Both the position numbers and the translations under genes were made by a program. From Vibrio gallaecicus (GTDB lineage: Bacteria; Pseudomonadota; Gammaproteobacteria; Enterobacterales; Vibrionaceae): a DNA stretch of 64,000 nt. The notes under the pieces were generated by a model. The model saw nothing but the letters and a program-made list of their open reading frames with translations, was not told the DNA's origin and did not search any database. The DNA is taken from the NCBI RefSeq assembly GCF_024347495.1, contig NZ_AP025490.1, positions 806,001 to 870,000 on the forward strand, given 5' to 3'. Positions 10,417 through 21,250 of this stretch are shown here, one piece after another. Each line of letters starts with the position of its first letter. The first letter of the stretch is position 1.

Positions 10417-12993
10417 TTAGTTAGCAACGATATTAAGAAGCTTACCTGGTACGAAGATAACTTTACGAATCGTTAAGCCATCTAGGAACTTCTTAGCATT
10501 CTCGTCGTTTAGACCAAGCTCACGAACTTGCTCTTCCGTTGCATCAGCTGCAACAGTCAGTTTCGCACGTAGCTTACCGTTGATCATCACAACAATGGTT
10601 TTCTCGTCTTCAACTAGCGCTTTTTCATCGAAAGTTGGCCATGTTGCTGAGTCTACGTTTGATTCACCTAAAGCAATCCACATTTCGTAAGAGATGTGTG
10701 GAGTCATTGGGTAAAGCATACGAACTACTGCTTTTAGAGCTTCATCAAGGATTGCACGATCTTGTGCTGATTCTTGAGGTGCCTTCGCAAGCTTGTTCAT
10801 TAACTCCATGATTGCAGCGATTGCCGTGTTAAACGTTTGGCGACGATCGATATCGTCCGTTACTTTAGCAATAGTCTTGTGAACGTCACGACGAAGCGCT
10901 TTCTGATCACCAGATAGAGCTGAAGGATCAACAGATTCAGCAGCACCTTTAGAAGAGTGAGCGTGAACCAGTTTCCAAACACGTTTAAGGAAGCGGTTAG
11001 CACCTTCAACGCCAGACTCTTGCCATTCAAGAGTCATGTCTGCAGGAGAAGCAAACATCATGAATAGACGCACGGTATCTGCACCGTATTTGTCTACCAT
11101 CTCTTGCGGGTCGATACCGTTGTTTTTCGACTTAGACATTTTGATCATGCCTGAGTGTTCAACATTGCGACCTTCGTTATCAACTGCTGATTCAATACGA
11201 CCTTTACCATCGCGTTCAACGGTTACGTCAGTCGGTGCGATCCATTCTTTCGTACCTTTCTCGTTCTCATGGTAGAACGCATCCGCTAGAACCATGCCTT
11301 GACATAGTAGTTGCTTGAACGGTTCGTCAGACGTTACGTAACCTGCATCGCGTAGCAACTTGTGGAAGAAACGAGAGTAAAGCAGGTGCATACATGCGTG
11401 CTCGATACCACCAACGTATTGGTCAACTGGCAGCCAGTAGTTTGCTTTCTCAGGATCTAGAATGTCATCAGCTTGTGGTGAACAGTAACGAGCGTAGTAC
11501 CAAGAAGACTCCATGAACGTATCAAAGGTGTCTGTCTCACGTAGAGCAGGTTCGCCGTTGAATGTTGTTTCAGCCCAAGACTTGTCTGCCTTGATTGGGC
11601 TAGTTACGCCATCCATTACCACGTCTTCTGGAAGAATAACTGGTAGTTGATCCGCAGGTACTGGGTGAACTTCACCATCTTCAGTCGTTACCATTGGGAT
11701 TGGAGCGCCCCAGTAACGCTGACGAGAAACACCCCAGTCACGTAGGCGGAAGTTTACTGTCTTCTTACCTTTGCCTTCAGCTTCAAGCTTTGCAGCAATT
11801 GCATCAAATGCTTCTTGGAACGCAAGACCATCGAATTCACCAGAATCGAACAGTACACCTTTTTCAGTGTAAGCCGCTTCAGAAACGTCTAGTTCAGAAC
11901 CATCTTCAGGTTTGATTACTGGGATGATATCGATGCCGTACTTAGTTGCGAATTCGTAGTCACGTTGATCGTGAGCTGGAACCGCCATTACCGCACCTGT
12001 GCCGTAATCCATAAGAACGAAGTTTGCTACGTAAACAGGAACAACACGACCATTAAGAGGGTGGATAGCTGTTAAGCCAGTATCCATACCTTTCTTTTCC
12101 ATCGTTGCTAGTTCAGCTTCAGCAACTTTAGTGTTGCGACATTCTTCAACGAATGCTGCAAGCTCAGGGTTGTTTTGAGATGCTTTCTCTGCAAGTGGGT
12201 GACCTGCAGCGATACCTACGTAAGAAACACCCATTAATGTATCAGGACGAGTTGTGTACACTTCTAGTGGCGCTTCTTCACCGTTAACAGCGAAAGATAG
12301 CTCAACACCTTCAGAGCGACCGATCCAGTTACGCTGCATGGTCTTAACCATTTCAGGCCAACCTTCAAGGTTGTCTAGATCGTCTAGTAGCTCTTGAGCG
12401 TACTCAGTGATTTTAATGAACCACTGTGGAATTTTCTTTTGTTCTACTGGAGTGTCACAACGCCAGCAGCAACCGTCTTCTACTTGCTCGTTTGCAAGTA
12501 CAGTTTGGTCGTTCGGGCACCAGTTAACAGAAGAAGTCTTCTTGTAAACTAAGCCTTTTTCGTAAAGCTTAGTGAAGAACTCTTGTTCCCAGCGGTAGTA
12601 TTCAGGTGTACAAGTCGCGAATTCACGTTTCCAGTCGTAACCAAAGCCTAGAAGCTTAAGCTGGTTTTTCATGTACTCAATGTTTTCATAAGTCCATGGT
12701 GCTGGAGCTGTCTTGTTTTTTACTGCTGCGTTTTCAGCAGGTAGACCAAACGCATCCCAACCGATAGGTTGCATTACGTTTTTGCCTTGTAGACGTTGGA
12801 AGCGAGATACCACATCACCGATCGTGTAGTTACGCACGTGACCCATGTGCAGTCGACCACTTGGGTAAGGGAACATAGAAAGACAGTAGAATTTTTCTTT
12901 ATTTGGGTCTTCACTTACAACGAAGGTTTCGTTGTTGTCCCAGTGTTGTTGAACCTTTTGTTCAATCTCTTGCGGGTTATATTGTTCTTGCAT
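10417..12993 (-). CDS. leuS: Leucyl-tRNA synthetase
   Basis: Class I aminoacyl-tRNA synthetase charging tRNA-Leu, the isoacceptor family so heavily represented in the tRNA array of this window. The 858-residue sequence carries H49-M-G-H52, the zinc/editing insertions (CWRCDTP near 175; CP1 editing region with [13 protein letters not shown] near 250), and MSKSKNNG near residue 620. Length matches E. coli LeuRS (860). It is followed after about 170 bp by lptE. Confidence 0.98.
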   Translation of the reverse strand: MQEQYNPQEIEQKVQQHWDNNETFVVSEDPNKEKFYCLSMFPYPSGRLHMGHVRNYTIGDVVSRFQRLQGKNVMQPIGWDAFGLPAENAAVKNKTAPAPWTYENIEYMKNQLKLLGFGYDWKREFATCTPEYYRWEQEFFTKLYEKGLVYKKTSSVNWCPNDQTVLANEQVEDGCCWRCDTPVEQKKIPQWFIKITEYAQELLDDLDNLEGWPEMVKTMQRNWIGRSEGVELSFAVNGEEAPLEVYTTRPDTLMGVSYVGIAAGHPLAEKASQNNPELAAFVEECRNTKVAEAELATMEKKGMDTGLTAIHPLNGRVVPVYVANFVLMDYGTGAVMAVPAHDQRDYEFATKYGIDIIPVIKPEDGSELDVSEAAYTEKGVLFDSGEFDGLAFQEAFDAIAAKLEAEGKGKKTVNFRLRDWGVSRQRYWGAPIPMVTTEDGEVHPVPADQLPVILPEDVVMDGVTSPIKADKSWAETTFNGEPALRETDTFDTFMESSWYYARYCSPQADDILDPEKANYWLPVDQYVGGIEHACMHLLYSRFFHKLLRDAGYVTSDEPFKQLLCQGMVLADAFYHENEKGTKEWIAPTDVTVERDGKGRIESAVDNEGRNVEHSGMIKMSKSKNNGIDPQEMVDKYGADTVRLFMMFASPADMTLEWQESGVEGANRFLKRVWKLVHAHSSKGAAESVDPSALSGDQKALRRDVHKTIAKVTDDIDRRQTFNTAIAAIMELMNKLAKAPQESAQDRAILDEALKAVVRMLYPMTPHISYEMWIALGESNVDSATWPTFDEKALVEDEKTIVVMINGKLRAKLTVAADATEEQVRELGLNDENAKKFLDGLTIRKVIFVPGKLLNIVAN

Positions 12994-13110
12994 CGATGGT
13001 ATCCGGTTATCTTGGAATTTGTGAGTTCGGTTAGAACAGAATCTTACAGATCGTCATAGAATACCTAAAGGAACGTAGTACAACAATAGTCAATGCTATG
13101 GAGGTGGCTT

Positions 13111-13581
13111 ATGCCTAAGAAAAAAGCGCTTTATGAAGAGTTAATGGAAGATGTAATTGAGACACTCAAACATAGCCCAGAAGAGTTTAATAATAAGCTA
13201 GAGACATCTAGTCAGCTTGCTAAAGCCGCCAATGACATGACTAAAGATGAAATATCACTCATTTCAGCTTATGTTAAATCGGATCTTAAAGAGTTCTCAG
13301 ATAACTATGAAGAGAGCAAAAGTGGTCCATTTTATTTGATGATTGCAGATTCAGTTTGGCAGGGTTTACTCGATATTACTGATAGGACTAAAGTTGAATG
13401 GGTTGAGCTTTTCCAAGATCTAGAGCATCAAGGCTTGTACCAAAGTGGGGAAGTCATTGGTTTAGGAACGTTAATTTGCGATGAATGCGGGCACCAAACC
13501 GACTATAACCATGCGACGCAAATTATTCCATGTACGAAATGTCACTCAACAGCCTTTACTCGAAAAGCTTTAAAGCCTTAG
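13111..13581 (+). CDS. ybeL: Zinc-ribbon protein of the YbeL/DUF1451 family
   Basis: Family of unknown function found next to leuS in enterobacteria and vibrios. The 156-residue protein is helical and acidic, then ends in a zinc ribbon with CDECGH (about 129-134) and CTKCHS (about 146-151), four cysteines likely to hold one zinc. The ATG at 13111 is preferred over one 18 bp upstream because a GGAGG lies 6 bases before it. It is divergent from leuS and convergent with lnt. A microsatellite starts only 8 bp after its stop. Confidence 0.88.
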   Translation: MPKKKALYEELMEDVIETLKHSPEEFNNKLETSSQLAKAANDMTKDEISLISAYVKSDLKEFSDNYEESKSGPFYLMIADSVWQGLLDITDRTKVEWVELFQDLEHQGLYQSGEVIGLGTLICDECGHQTDYNHATQIIPCTKCHSTAFTRKALKP

Positions 13582-13588
13582 TATTTTA

Positions 13589-13684
13589 ATGCAGAAATGC
13601 AGAAATGCAGAAATGCAGAAATGCAGAAATGCAGAAATGCAGAAATGCAGAAATGCAGAAATGCAGAAATGCAGAAATGCAGAA
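13589..13684. repeat. Octanucleotide microsatellite, 12 perfect copies of atgcagaa
   Basis: Twelve uninterrupted copies of an 8-bp unit fill 96 bp between the ybeL-like stop codon and the convergent terminator. It is intergenic, so copy-number change would alter only the 3' untranslated regions; no coding frame is switched by it. Confidence 0.97.
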
Positions 13685-13717
13685 GCTAAGAGTTCAGATA
13701 TAAATCGAAGCATATAG

Positions 13718-13765
13718 AAACGGCTCCTAGAACTTGGTTTGACCATGTACTAGGAGCCGTTTTTT
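13718..13765. terminator. Bidirectional terminator between ybeL and lnt
   Basis: A 13-bp perfect stem (aaacggctcctag / ctaggagccgttt) with a 19-nt loop and a following T-run lies between the convergent genes and can serve both. Confidence 0.88.
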
Positions 13766-13772
13766 GATCATT

Positions 13773-15296
13773 CTATGCTAGGGTTTCTTTTCGACGATTA
13801 ATAAAAGCAATCACCATACTGAAAGCAACCAAAATATAGAGAGGCCAGGTACCGACTATTCGATAAGGAGTTTGTCCGTCAGTTGAGGTTAACTCCGCTT
13901 TTAAGATTGCGGTTTCAAACTGTGGCACTTGTTCTATGATTTTACCTTTGTGATCAGTTACGGCCGTCACACCATTATTGGTAGATCGTATTAGGGGCTT
14001 ACCTAGCTCTAAAGCTCTCATCCTTGCAATCTCCATATGCTGCAAGGGGCCGATAGAACGACCAAACCACGCGTCATTAGAAAGAGTCAGAATGAAATCT
14101 GTGTCATCCGTAATATTTTGTCTGACTTGCTCATTAAATATGATCTCATAACATAAAGCCGGAGCAAGATGGCGACCATTCGCGACTACATTTTGTTGGA
14201 CAAAATCCCCACGGCTAAATGACGACATTGGCAAATTAAAGAATGGTGCTAACGGACGCAAGATATCCTCAAAAGGTACAAACTCTCCAAATGGTAATAA
14301 GTGGTGTTTGTGGTAACGTTCGTTTGGATCGTAAGTGTAGTCACCGTAAGGATTAACTCCTAACGATAGAATACTGTTGTAGTATTTACTGTCATCTGAC
14401 TGATTCAAAACCCCAGTGATGATCGCGCTGTTATTCATTTTAGCTGCGCTATCTAGATTACTTAGAAATGATGGTATTTCTAATTCAAAAGCGGGGATTG
14501 CTGCTTCTGGCCAAATGATGATGTCAGCATCCCAATTTTGGCGACTTGCATCTGTATATTTCATTATGGTTGGCCAGCGTTGGCTTGGTAACCATTTCAA
14601 ATCTTGGTCGACATTACCTTGAATGAGCGCAACAGACGTTGTTTTCTCAGGATTTGGGGTGACCCACTCAACATTCCTGATGCCAAAACCAGTACTTAAA
14701 ATAACCATAGGGATCAAAAGTAGAGACCACGATTTATTTATGGTGCTGTAAGTAATAGCTGACGCAGAAATAATAATTGCGAGTGTGATTAACTCAACAC
14801 CGCCAATCGGTGCAAATGAGCCCATCGGTGCATCTATTTGGCTGTACCCCAGCCAGAGCCACGGGAAGCCTGTCATTACCCAACCGCGCAACCAATCGGT
14901 AATTAGCCATAACGCAGGCGCTGCAAGAAAGAAGCGAGATAAATTATTGCTAGGGAAGTATCGATTAAGCCCCCAAGAAAATAGCCCTGAGTAAATAGCG
15001 AGGTAGCCAACAAGCAGTGCCATTAAGAAAAGGTTGGCGGCAAGTGGCATTCCACCAAAGCCATCAATGCTGACATAAACCCAGCTGATACCAGAAGCGA
15101 ATTGACCAAATCCCCATGCATAGCCTATCCATAATGCACTTCTAGCACTTTGATTATTTATCAAGAATAAAAGCAAGGCAGGGCTAAGAATAGCAATAGG
15201 CCAGATTTGATAGGGAGCGAATGCGAGGATTGTTAAAGCGCCAACAAAAACGGCCGCAAGCGACCGTAGTAGGCGATGAGTAAATAGTTTAGTCAT
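13773..15296 (-). CDS. lnt: Apolipoprotein N-acyltransferase
   Basis: Lnt adds the third acyl chain to lipoproteins in the inner membrane, needed before Lol sorting to the outer membrane. The 507-residue protein has a membrane N-terminal half (about 10-210, six or more helices) and a nitrilase-like periplasmic domain with the catalytic E ([10 protein letters not shown]), K ([12 protein letters not shown] region) and C ([10 protein letters not shown]), plus a final membrane helix near 485. It follows corC by 33 bp. Many substrates (DacA-neighbour RlpA, LptE, LolB, NutA, Chb) are encoded in this window. Confidence 0.97.
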   Translation of the reverse strand: MTKLFTHRLLRSLAAVFVGALTILAFAPYQIWPIAILSPALLLFLINNQSARSALWIGYAWGFGQFASGISWVYVSIDGFGGMPLAANLFLMALLVGYLAIYSGLFSWGLNRYFPSNNLSRFFLAAPALWLITDWLRGWVMTGFPWLWLGYSQIDAPMGSFAPIGGVELITLAIIISASAITYSTINKSWSLLLIPMVILSTGFGIRNVEWVTPNPEKTTSVALIQGNVDQDLKWLPSQRWPTIMKYTDASRQNWDADIIIWPEAAIPAFELEIPSFLSNLDSAAKMNNSAIITGVLNQSDDSKYYNSILSLGVNPYGDYTYDPNERYHKHHLLPFGEFVPFEDILRPLAPFFNLPMSSFSRGDFVQQNVVANGRHLAPALCYEIIFNEQVRQNITDDTDFILTLSNDAWFGRSIGPLQHMEIARMRALELGKPLIRSTNNGVTAVTDHKGKIIEQVPQFETAILKAELTSTDGQTPYRIVGTWPLYILVAFSMVIAFINRRKETLA

Positions 15297-15329
15297 CTAA
15301 TTTTCTTGTCTCTTGATACAGAGAATTCG

Positions 15330-16220
15330 TTATTCTTCGACTGTTGGAAGAGGTTGTTCGTCAGGGATAGTGACTTGGAGTTGGATGACTCGTCGATTAT
15401 CTGCTGACATAACTTTGAAATGGTAGTGTTCGAGTTCTACTATTTCACCGCGAGTAGGTAAGTGACCAAATGCAGTCATGACCATACCACCCACTGTATC
15501 CACTTCATCATCACTGAAGCTCGTATTGAACGTAGAGTTAAACTCTTCAATGGTCGTTAAAGCTTTTACAGAAAAAGTATGCTTACTTAACTTGCGAATA
15601 TCGAGTTCTTCTTCGTCGTCAAATTCGTCTTCAATTTCACCAACGATTTCTTCGAGGATATCTTCAATGGTTACTAGACCAGAAACACCGCCAAATTCAT
15701 CGACTACGATAGCCATGTGGTAACGCTCTTCGCGGAATTCTTTCAACAAACGATCTACTCGCTTGCTTTCAGGAACAACCACTGCTTGGCGTATCACTTG
15801 CTCTATGTCGAATGGGGCACTGTCTGAGCCTAAATACTTAAGTAGGTCCTTCGCTAATAGAATGCCTTCTACATGGTCTTTGTCTTCACTAATCACTGGG
15901 TAGCGAGAGTGTTGAGCATCAGTAAGAAGACCGATTAATGTATCTAGATCATCGGTGCGTTCAACTGTAACCATCTGAGAGCGAGGCAGCATAATATCGC
16001 GTACTCGCATCTCGGATATTTCCATTACACCTTCAAGCATATCTCGGGTGTCATGGTCAATCAGGTCATTAATTTCAGAGTCGCGGATGACATCTACGAG
16101 CTCTTGGCGGTCTTTTACTTCACCTTGAAATAGTTGGCCTAGGCGTTCAAAGAAGGACTTTCTACTCGGACCTTCAGATTTTTTACTTCCCTCAGATGAG
16201 GGGGGGATACCTTCGTTCAT
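15330..16220 (-). CDS. corC: CBS-domain protein CorC (YbeX), magnesium/cobalt efflux
   Basis: A soluble 296-residue member of the CorC/HlyC family: two CBS domains (about 65-190, [12 protein letters not shown] and [25 protein letters not shown]) and a CorC_HlyC domain (about 205-285). It is linked genetically to Mg/Co efflux and, in the lnt-ybeX-ybeY-ybeZ operon, to ribosome maturation. No membrane DUF21 domain is present, as expected for CorC proper. Confidence 0.94.
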   Translation of the reverse strand: MNEGIPPSSEGSKKSEGPSRKSFFERLGQLFQGEVKDRQELVDVIRDSEINDLIDHDTRDMLEGVMEISEMRVRDIMLPRSQMVTVERTDDLDTLIGLLTDAQHSRYPVISEDKDHVEGILLAKDLLKYLGSDSAPFDIEQVIRQAVVVPESKRVDRLLKEFREERYHMAIVVDEFGGVSGLVTIEDILEEIVGEIEDEFDDEEELDIRKLSKHTFSVKALTTIEEFNSTFNTSFSDDEVDTVGGMVMTAFGHLPTRGEIVELEHYHFKVMSADNRRVIQLQVTIPDEQPLPTVEE

Positions 16221-16340
16221 GATTTCTCAAAAAATAACGCTATCAAATGTGTGATAGCACACATAACAACTCAGACTCTTATGATTACCATAAGTTCGAT
16301 GAGCTATTGTTTCTCTGCAATTTACTTTACTAGAATCAAT

Positions 16341-16802
16341 TTACTTTTCTAGAATATAAGGGTCTTCAAAACCCATATCTTGCATGATTTCTGTTTCGAG
16401 TGACTCCATCTCTTCAGCGTCGTCATCATCAATATGATCATAACCTAGCAGATGGAGACTGCCGTGTACAATCATATGCGCCCAGTGTGCTAGCAGAGGC
16501 TTATTTTGCTCTTTAGCTTCTTTTTCGACGACCTGCTTACAGATAACAAGATCACCAAGTAGGTCGATTTCAAAACCCGGAGGCGCTTCAAAGGGAAAAG
16601 ATAACACATTGGTTGGTTTATCTTTTCCACGGTATTCGTGGTTTAGCTGGTGGCTTTCTTTAGTATCAACAATACGAACTGTTAGTTCAGCATCAGGTTG
16701 AAATGCAGTGATCGTTTTATCTAGCCAAAGTTGTATATCTTTTTCTGTTGGAAGATCTTGTTCATTTTCGACCGCAAGTTGCAGATCTAGTTCAATAGAC
16801 AT
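16341..16802 (-). CDS. ybeY: Endoribonuclease YbeY, rRNA maturation factor
   Basis: YbeY takes part in 16S rRNA 3'-end processing and 70S quality control. The 153-residue sequence has the zinc-binding signature [16 protein letters not shown] (H113/H117/H123 region) and [17 protein letters not shown]. It is 120 bp upstream of corC and 238 bp downstream of ybeZ, wider than the near-contact spacing seen in many relatives. Confidence 0.96.
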   Translation of the reverse strand: MSIELDLQLAVENEQDLPTEKDIQLWLDKTITAFQPDAELTVRIVDTKESHQLNHEYRGKDKPTNVLSFPFEAPPGFEIDLLGDLVICKQVVEKEAKEQNKPLLAHWAHMIVHGSLHLLGYDHIDDDDAEEMESLETEIMQDMGFEDPYILEK

Positions 16803-17040
16803 TGTGTATCACCTTGTTCCAGCTTTTATCATTTTATTCTGCTTTTGCAGATTTATATTTTGTATCAATCGGTAACGTAACGTCCATGGAAGCTCGTTAT
16901 TTCATGAACCTTAAGCTCTATAAACTTTAAGATCCCAAATCACAAGATCCATGAACCACGAATAGATTTATTTATGATTCATGCTAAATCGACGCATTCT
17001 CAGTTTTAATCATCAATGAGCTAATCATCTTTAGATCAGT

Positions 17041-18129
17041 TTATGAACTTATATCCGATTGAGCGTGTACTGCTTGAGCTTCTACTAACTTTGCTTCACG
17101 TTCTTCACGTCGACGTTTTTCAGTCTCTTTACGTTCTTTCTGATCTTTGGCTTCCCATTTTTCATAAGCGTTGACGATACGAGCAACCACAGGGTGGCGA
17201 ACGACGTCTTCAGACATGAAGAAGTTAAAGCTAATGTCATCCACTTCACTAAGCACTTCAGTCGCGTGGCGCAGACCTGACTTAGCGCCGCGAGGTAAGT
17301 CAATTTGAGTGATATCACCCGTGATTACCGCGCGTGAGTTAAAACCGATACGGGTTAAGAACATTTTCATCTGTTCTACCGTGGTGTTCTGGCTCTCATC
17401 AAGAATGATAAATGCATCATTCAATGTTCGACCACGCATGTAAGCCAATGGTGCAACTTCAATCACGTTACGTTCAATCAGCTTCTCAACACGCTCGAAG
17501 CCAAGCATCTCAAAGAGAGCATCGTAAAGTGGACGTAAATATGGGTCTACTTTTTGGCTTAAATCACCCGGTAGAAAACCAAGTTTCTCTCCGGCTTCAA
17601 CAGCAGGGCGAGTCAGTAAAATTCGACGAACTTCTTGACGTTCAAGTGCATCGACAGCTGCTGCAACGGCTAGGTAAGTTTTACCTGTACCAGCAGGACC
17701 AATACCAAAGGTGATGTCATGGGTGACCATGTTCATTAAGTATTGTGCTTGATTTGGCGTACGAGGTTTGATCACGCCTTTTTTAGTCTTAATGGTTACT
17801 TCTTTACCGTAGTCAATTTCAGACTCAGCGTGTTGCTCCAAAATGCCAGACTCGGTGACTGCCAGATGCACTTGTTCTGGTTCGATATCGATTATGTTGC
17901 CTTTAACTGGAGCTGTTTCAACATAGAGGTGTTTGATGATGTCTAAAGCTGCGGCTGTGGTGTGAGGCTTACCAACAATTGTGAAGAAGTTGCTACGGTA
18001 ATTAATCTCAACACCAAGACGACGCTCAAGGTGCTTGATGTTGTCGTCGAATGGTCCGCATAAACTTGCCAAGCGCTTGTTGTCTGCTGGCTCTAGATTT
18101 ATCTCTAAGGTAACGATTTTATTGCTCAA
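17041..18129 (-). CDS. ybeZ: PhoH-like ATPase YbeZ
   Basis: A cytoplasmic PhoH-family NTPase/predicted RNA helicase that partners YbeY. The 362-residue sequence has a KH-like N-terminal region and a Walker A motif GPAGTGKTYLA near residue 143, then LTRPAVEAGEKLGFLPGDL and the Walker B-type FIILDESQNTT. The C-terminal 35 residues are strongly charged (KDQKERKETEKRRREEREAK). Confidence 0.95.
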   Translation of the reverse strand: MSNKIVTLEINLEPADNKRLASLCGPFDDNIKHLERRLGVEINYRSNFFTIVGKPHTTAAALDIIKHLYVETAPVKGNIIDIEPEQVHLAVTESGILEQHAESEIDYGKEVTIKTKKGVIKPRTPNQAQYLMNMVTHDITFGIGPAGTGKTYLAVAAAVDALERQEVRRILLTRPAVEAGEKLGFLPGDLSQKVDPYLRPLYDALFEMLGFERVEKLIERNVIEVAPLAYMRGRTLNDAFIILDESQNTTVEQMKMFLTRIGFNSRAVITGDITQIDLPRGAKSGLRHATEVLSEVDDISFNFFMSEDVVRHPVVARIVNAYEKWEAKDQKERKETEKRRREEREAKLVEAQAVHAQSDISS

Positions 18130-18162
18130 ATTAGCCTCTCATTTTGTGCCACTCACTCTTAA

Positions 18163-18203
18163 ATAAAAAAAAGAGCAAGAAGCCCGATTTAGACCGGGCT
18201 TCT
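18163..18203 (-). terminator. Terminator after miaB
   Basis: A 9-bp perfect stem (agaagcccg / cgggcttct at 18178-18203) is followed on the minus strand by cttgc and then an eight-T run. It separates miaB from ybeZ. Confidence 0.85.
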
Positions 18204-18292
18204 GATGGTGATATCCCTATTTCTAAGATGGTCACTTAGTTAGGTAATTTCAAGCTTTGTGTTTGCGCTTTGTGCTCAAACAGTTGTATTGC

Positions 18293-19717
18293 CTATGGCG
18301 TAAATGTCGCTACACCTAGCTCGTCTTCGCGTTTTGTTTTTTCCATCATTTCAGCTGGAGTCATTACAACGCGTAGACCCATGTCTTTTTCTGTACGAAC
18401 TAACTCACCGCGCAGCGAGTTTGTGTATACCTCTGTGATCTTCACATCTACGAATTGACCGATAAGATCAGCAGAACCTTCGAAGTTCACAACACGGCTG
18501 TTTTCTGTACGACCACGAAGCTCCATTAGGTTCTTTCTTGATGGACCTTCAACAAGAATACGCTGCTCTGTGTCTAGCATTAGACGAGAGAAACGCATAG
18601 CTTGTGTGTTTACTGTCTGTTGCAGTTCCCACAGGCGATCTTTTTTCTCTTGTGCAGGAACATCACACGGGTAATCTGCTGCTGGCGTGCCAGGGCGAGG
18701 AGAGAAAACAAAGCTGAAGCTCATATCGAAATCAACTTCTTTAATTAGCTTCATTGTATCTTGGAAATCTTGCTTAGATTCACCTGGGAAACCAACAATA
18801 AAGTCCGAGCTGATTTGAATACCAGGACGAGCTTTACGCAGTTTACGAATAATTGATTTGTATTCGATTGCAGTGTGAGGACGCTTCATCATAGTAAGAA
18901 TGCGGTCACTACCACTTTGTACTGGTAGGTGAAGGAAGCTCACTAGCTCAGGAGTGTCTTTGTAAACTTCAATGATGTCGTCACCAAACTCAAGCGGGTG
19001 GCTTGTCGTGAAACGAATGCGGTCGATGCCATCGATAGAAGCAACGAGACGAAGAAGTTCTGCGAATGTACAGATGTCACCTTCGTGTGTTGGACCACGG
19101 TATGCGTTTACGTTCTGACCCAGTAGGTTAACTTCACGTACACCTTGTTCTGCTAACTGAGCAACTTCAAAGAGTACATCATCCATTGGACGGCTAACTT
19201 CTTCACCACGAGTGTACGGTACAACGCAGTAAGTGCAGTACTTAGAACAACCTTCCATGATAGAAACGAACGCAGTTGCGCCGTCCGCTTTTGGTTCTGG
19301 AAGGTTATCGAACTTCTCAATCTCAGGGAAAGAAATATCCATTACTGGCTTTTCATTAGACAGTGATGATTTAATCATTTCTGGCAGACGGTGTAGAGTT
19401 TGTGGACCAAAGATAACGTCTACGTATGGTGCACGCTGACGGATGTGATCACCTTCTTGAGTAGCAACACAGCCACCCACACCGATTACCACACCTTCTT
19501 TTTTATCTTTTAGTGTTTTCCAACGACCAAGTTGGTGGAATACTTTTTCTTGCGCTTTTTCGCGGATAGAACAAGTATTCAGGAGTAGTACGTCTGCTTC
19601 CTCAGGTACTTCAGTTAGCTCATAGCCATTTGCAGCGTTAAGCAGGTCGGCCATTTTTGATGAATCGTATTCATTCATCTGACAGCCCCAAGTTTTAATT
19701 AGCAGTTTCTTACTCAT
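18293..19717 (-). CDS. miaB: tRNA-2-methylthio-N6-isopentenyladenosine37 methylthiotransferase MiaB
   Basis: MiaB adds the methylthio group to i6A37 in tRNAs reading UNN codons. The 474-residue protein has the N-terminal UPF0004 domain with WGCQMNE (C11 region), NTCSIRE and GGCVA, a radical-SAM core [17 protein letters not shown], and a C-terminal TRAM domain (about 375-445). Its position next to ubiF and a Met/Leu/Gln tRNA operon is the same as in E. coli. Confidence 0.97.
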   Translation of the reverse strand: MSKKLLIKTWGCQMNEYDSSKMADLLNAANGYELTEVPEEADVLLLNTCSIREKAQEKVFHQLGRWKTLKDKKEGVVIGVGGCVATQEGDHIRQRAPYVDVIFGPQTLHRLPEMIKSSLSNEKPVMDISFPEIEKFDNLPEPKADGATAFVSIMEGCSKYCTYCVVPYTRGEEVSRPMDDVLFEVAQLAEQGVREVNLLGQNVNAYRGPTHEGDICTFAELLRLVASIDGIDRIRFTTSHPLEFGDDIIEVYKDTPELVSFLHLPVQSGSDRILTMMKRPHTAIEYKSIIRKLRKARPGIQISSDFIVGFPGESKQDFQDTMKLIKEVDFDMSFSFVFSPRPGTPAADYPCDVPAQEKKDRLWELQQTVNTQAMRFSRLMLDTEQRILVEGPSRKNLMELRGRTENSRVVNFEGSADLIGQFVDVKITEVYTNSLRGELVRTEKDMGLRVVMTPAEMMEKTKREDELGVATFTP

Positions 19718-20007
19718 TTTTTGTTCGCTCGATCGTTAGTTTAATTTAAGGGAGCAAATCGCCCAGTGTATATCCGCTTAGCCTTACTGTAATCTTCGTG
19801 TATTTCTTTGTCACAGCTGGCTGCTCAGCGGCAAGCGGCGTATTGTACTGGTTTAAAAACCTACTGACTAGTGATTGGCTCAAATCTATTTAACGTCAGG
19901 CTAGGTAAGGGCTTTGACCATATGCAGGATAAGGTTTTGGGTTACAATTTGGTTATGAGAACGTACAATTAAAAACAGTTAATAAATCAAATTGATAAAG
20001 TACCAAT

Positions 20008-21183
20008 ATGAATACTTATGACATTGTAGTAGTTGGTGGTGGCATGGTTGGCGCTGCAACCGCAATAGGCTTTGCTAAACAGGGTATGAAGGTTGCTGTA
20101 GTTGATGGTTTGTCTCCTAAGCCTTTTGAAGCATCACAACCAATGGATATTCGAGTGTCGGCTATCTCGCAAGCGTCTGTCGACTTACTCAATGAATTAG
20201 GCGCATGGGACGCGATAGAGTCAATGCGTGTATGTTCGTATAGTCGTTTAGAGACTTGGGAACATCCAGAGTGTCGTACACGGTTTGATGCTGAGTCCTT
20301 AGAATTACCACGTCTAGGCTATATTGTAGAAAATCGGCTTATTCAATTAGGTTTATGGGCTGAGTTTAGCGCCTACGATAATTTGGAACTCTTGTGTCCT
20401 GAAAAACTGGATACGATTGAATTTGGTGAAATCAACATAGTTAAGCTTCAATCAGGCGCTCGGTTGTCAGCGAAGTGGGTAGTTGGTGCAGATGGTGCAA
20501 ACTCAGCCGTTCGACAGCAAGCCGGAATTGGCATTACGGCTTGGGACTATCGACAACATTGCATGCTAATCAATGTTGCAACAGAGTTACCCCAACAAGA
20601 TATTACTTGGCAGCAATTTACCTCTTCTGGACCTCGCTCTTTTCTTCCCCTTCCTTCTCTAATGGTTTCTGAAAAGTTACAAGGGCAAGGTTCTTTGGTT
20701 TGGTATGACTCGCCGTCAAGAATTCGCCAGCTTTCTAATATGGGTAAAGAGCAATTGAGATCTGAAATTAAGTCTCATTTTCCACCTGAACTTGGTGAAA
20801 TTAAAGTTCTTCAGTCTGGCTCTTTCCCTCTTACTCGTCGTCATGCTCAGCAATACTCAAAAAATAACTGCATTTTGGTAGGAGATTCTGCTCATACTAT
20901 TAACCCATTAGCAGGGCAGGGCGTGAATTTAGGCTTTAAGGATGTGTCTGTATTATTAGAAGCCAGCCAAGAGAAGGGTGGTTTATCTGATTTAGTGGCA
21001 CGGCGGTATCAAGCCCGTCGTCGTGGAGATAATCTACTGATGCAAGGTGGAATGGATTTCTTCTATAAGACCTTTAGTAATGATATAGGACCATTAAAAT
21101 TCGTGAGGAACGCTGCGTTAAAGGTGGCGGAGCAGTCAGGACCTATTAAAGATAAGGTATTAAAATATGCCTTAGGTCTTTAA
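20008..21183 (+). CDS. ubiF: Ubiquinone biosynthesis FAD monooxygenase UbiF
   Basis: A UbiH/UbiF-type flavin hydroxylase; by its divergent position beside miaB it is UbiF, which hydroxylates 3-demethylubiquinol at ring carbon 6. The 391-residue protein starts with a dinucleotide-binding fold (VVVGGGMVGAATAIG), carries WVVGADGANSAVRQ (about 155-170) and the FAD/NAD motif GDSAHTINPLAGQGVNLG (about 292-310). UbiH or UbiI identity cannot be fully excluded from sequence alone. Confidence 0.9.
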   Translation: MNTYDIVVVGGGMVGAATAIGFAKQGMKVAVVDGLSPKPFEASQPMDIRVSAISQASVDLLNELGAWDAIESMRVCSYSRLETWEHPECRTRFDAESLELPRLGYIVENRLIQLGLWAEFSAYDNLELLCPEKLDTIEFGEINIVKLQSGARLSAKWVVGADGANSAVRQQAGIGITAWDYRQHCMLINVATELPQQDITWQQFTSSGPRSFLPLPSLMVSEKLQGQGSLVWYDSPSRIRQLSNMGKEQLRSEIKSHFPPELGEIKVLQSGSFPLTRRHAQQYSKNNCILVGDSAHTINPLAGQGVNLGFKDVSVLLEASQEKGGLSDLVARRYQARRRGDNLLMQGGMDFFYKTFSNDIGPLKFVRNAALKVAEQSGPIKDKVLKYALGL

Positions 21184-21216
21184 AGCTTAATTAATAAAAG
21201 TTGTTTGAGATACTGT

Positions 21217-21243
21217 AAGGAGAGCGCTTTGCTCTCCTTTTTC
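21217..21243. terminator. Terminator between ubiF and the lactonase gene
   Basis: A 9-bp perfect stem (aaggagagc / gctctcctt) with a 5-nt loop and a T5 run follows ubiF, 8 bp before the convergent gene's stop. Confidence 0.88.
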
Positions 21244-21250
21244 ATACGCA

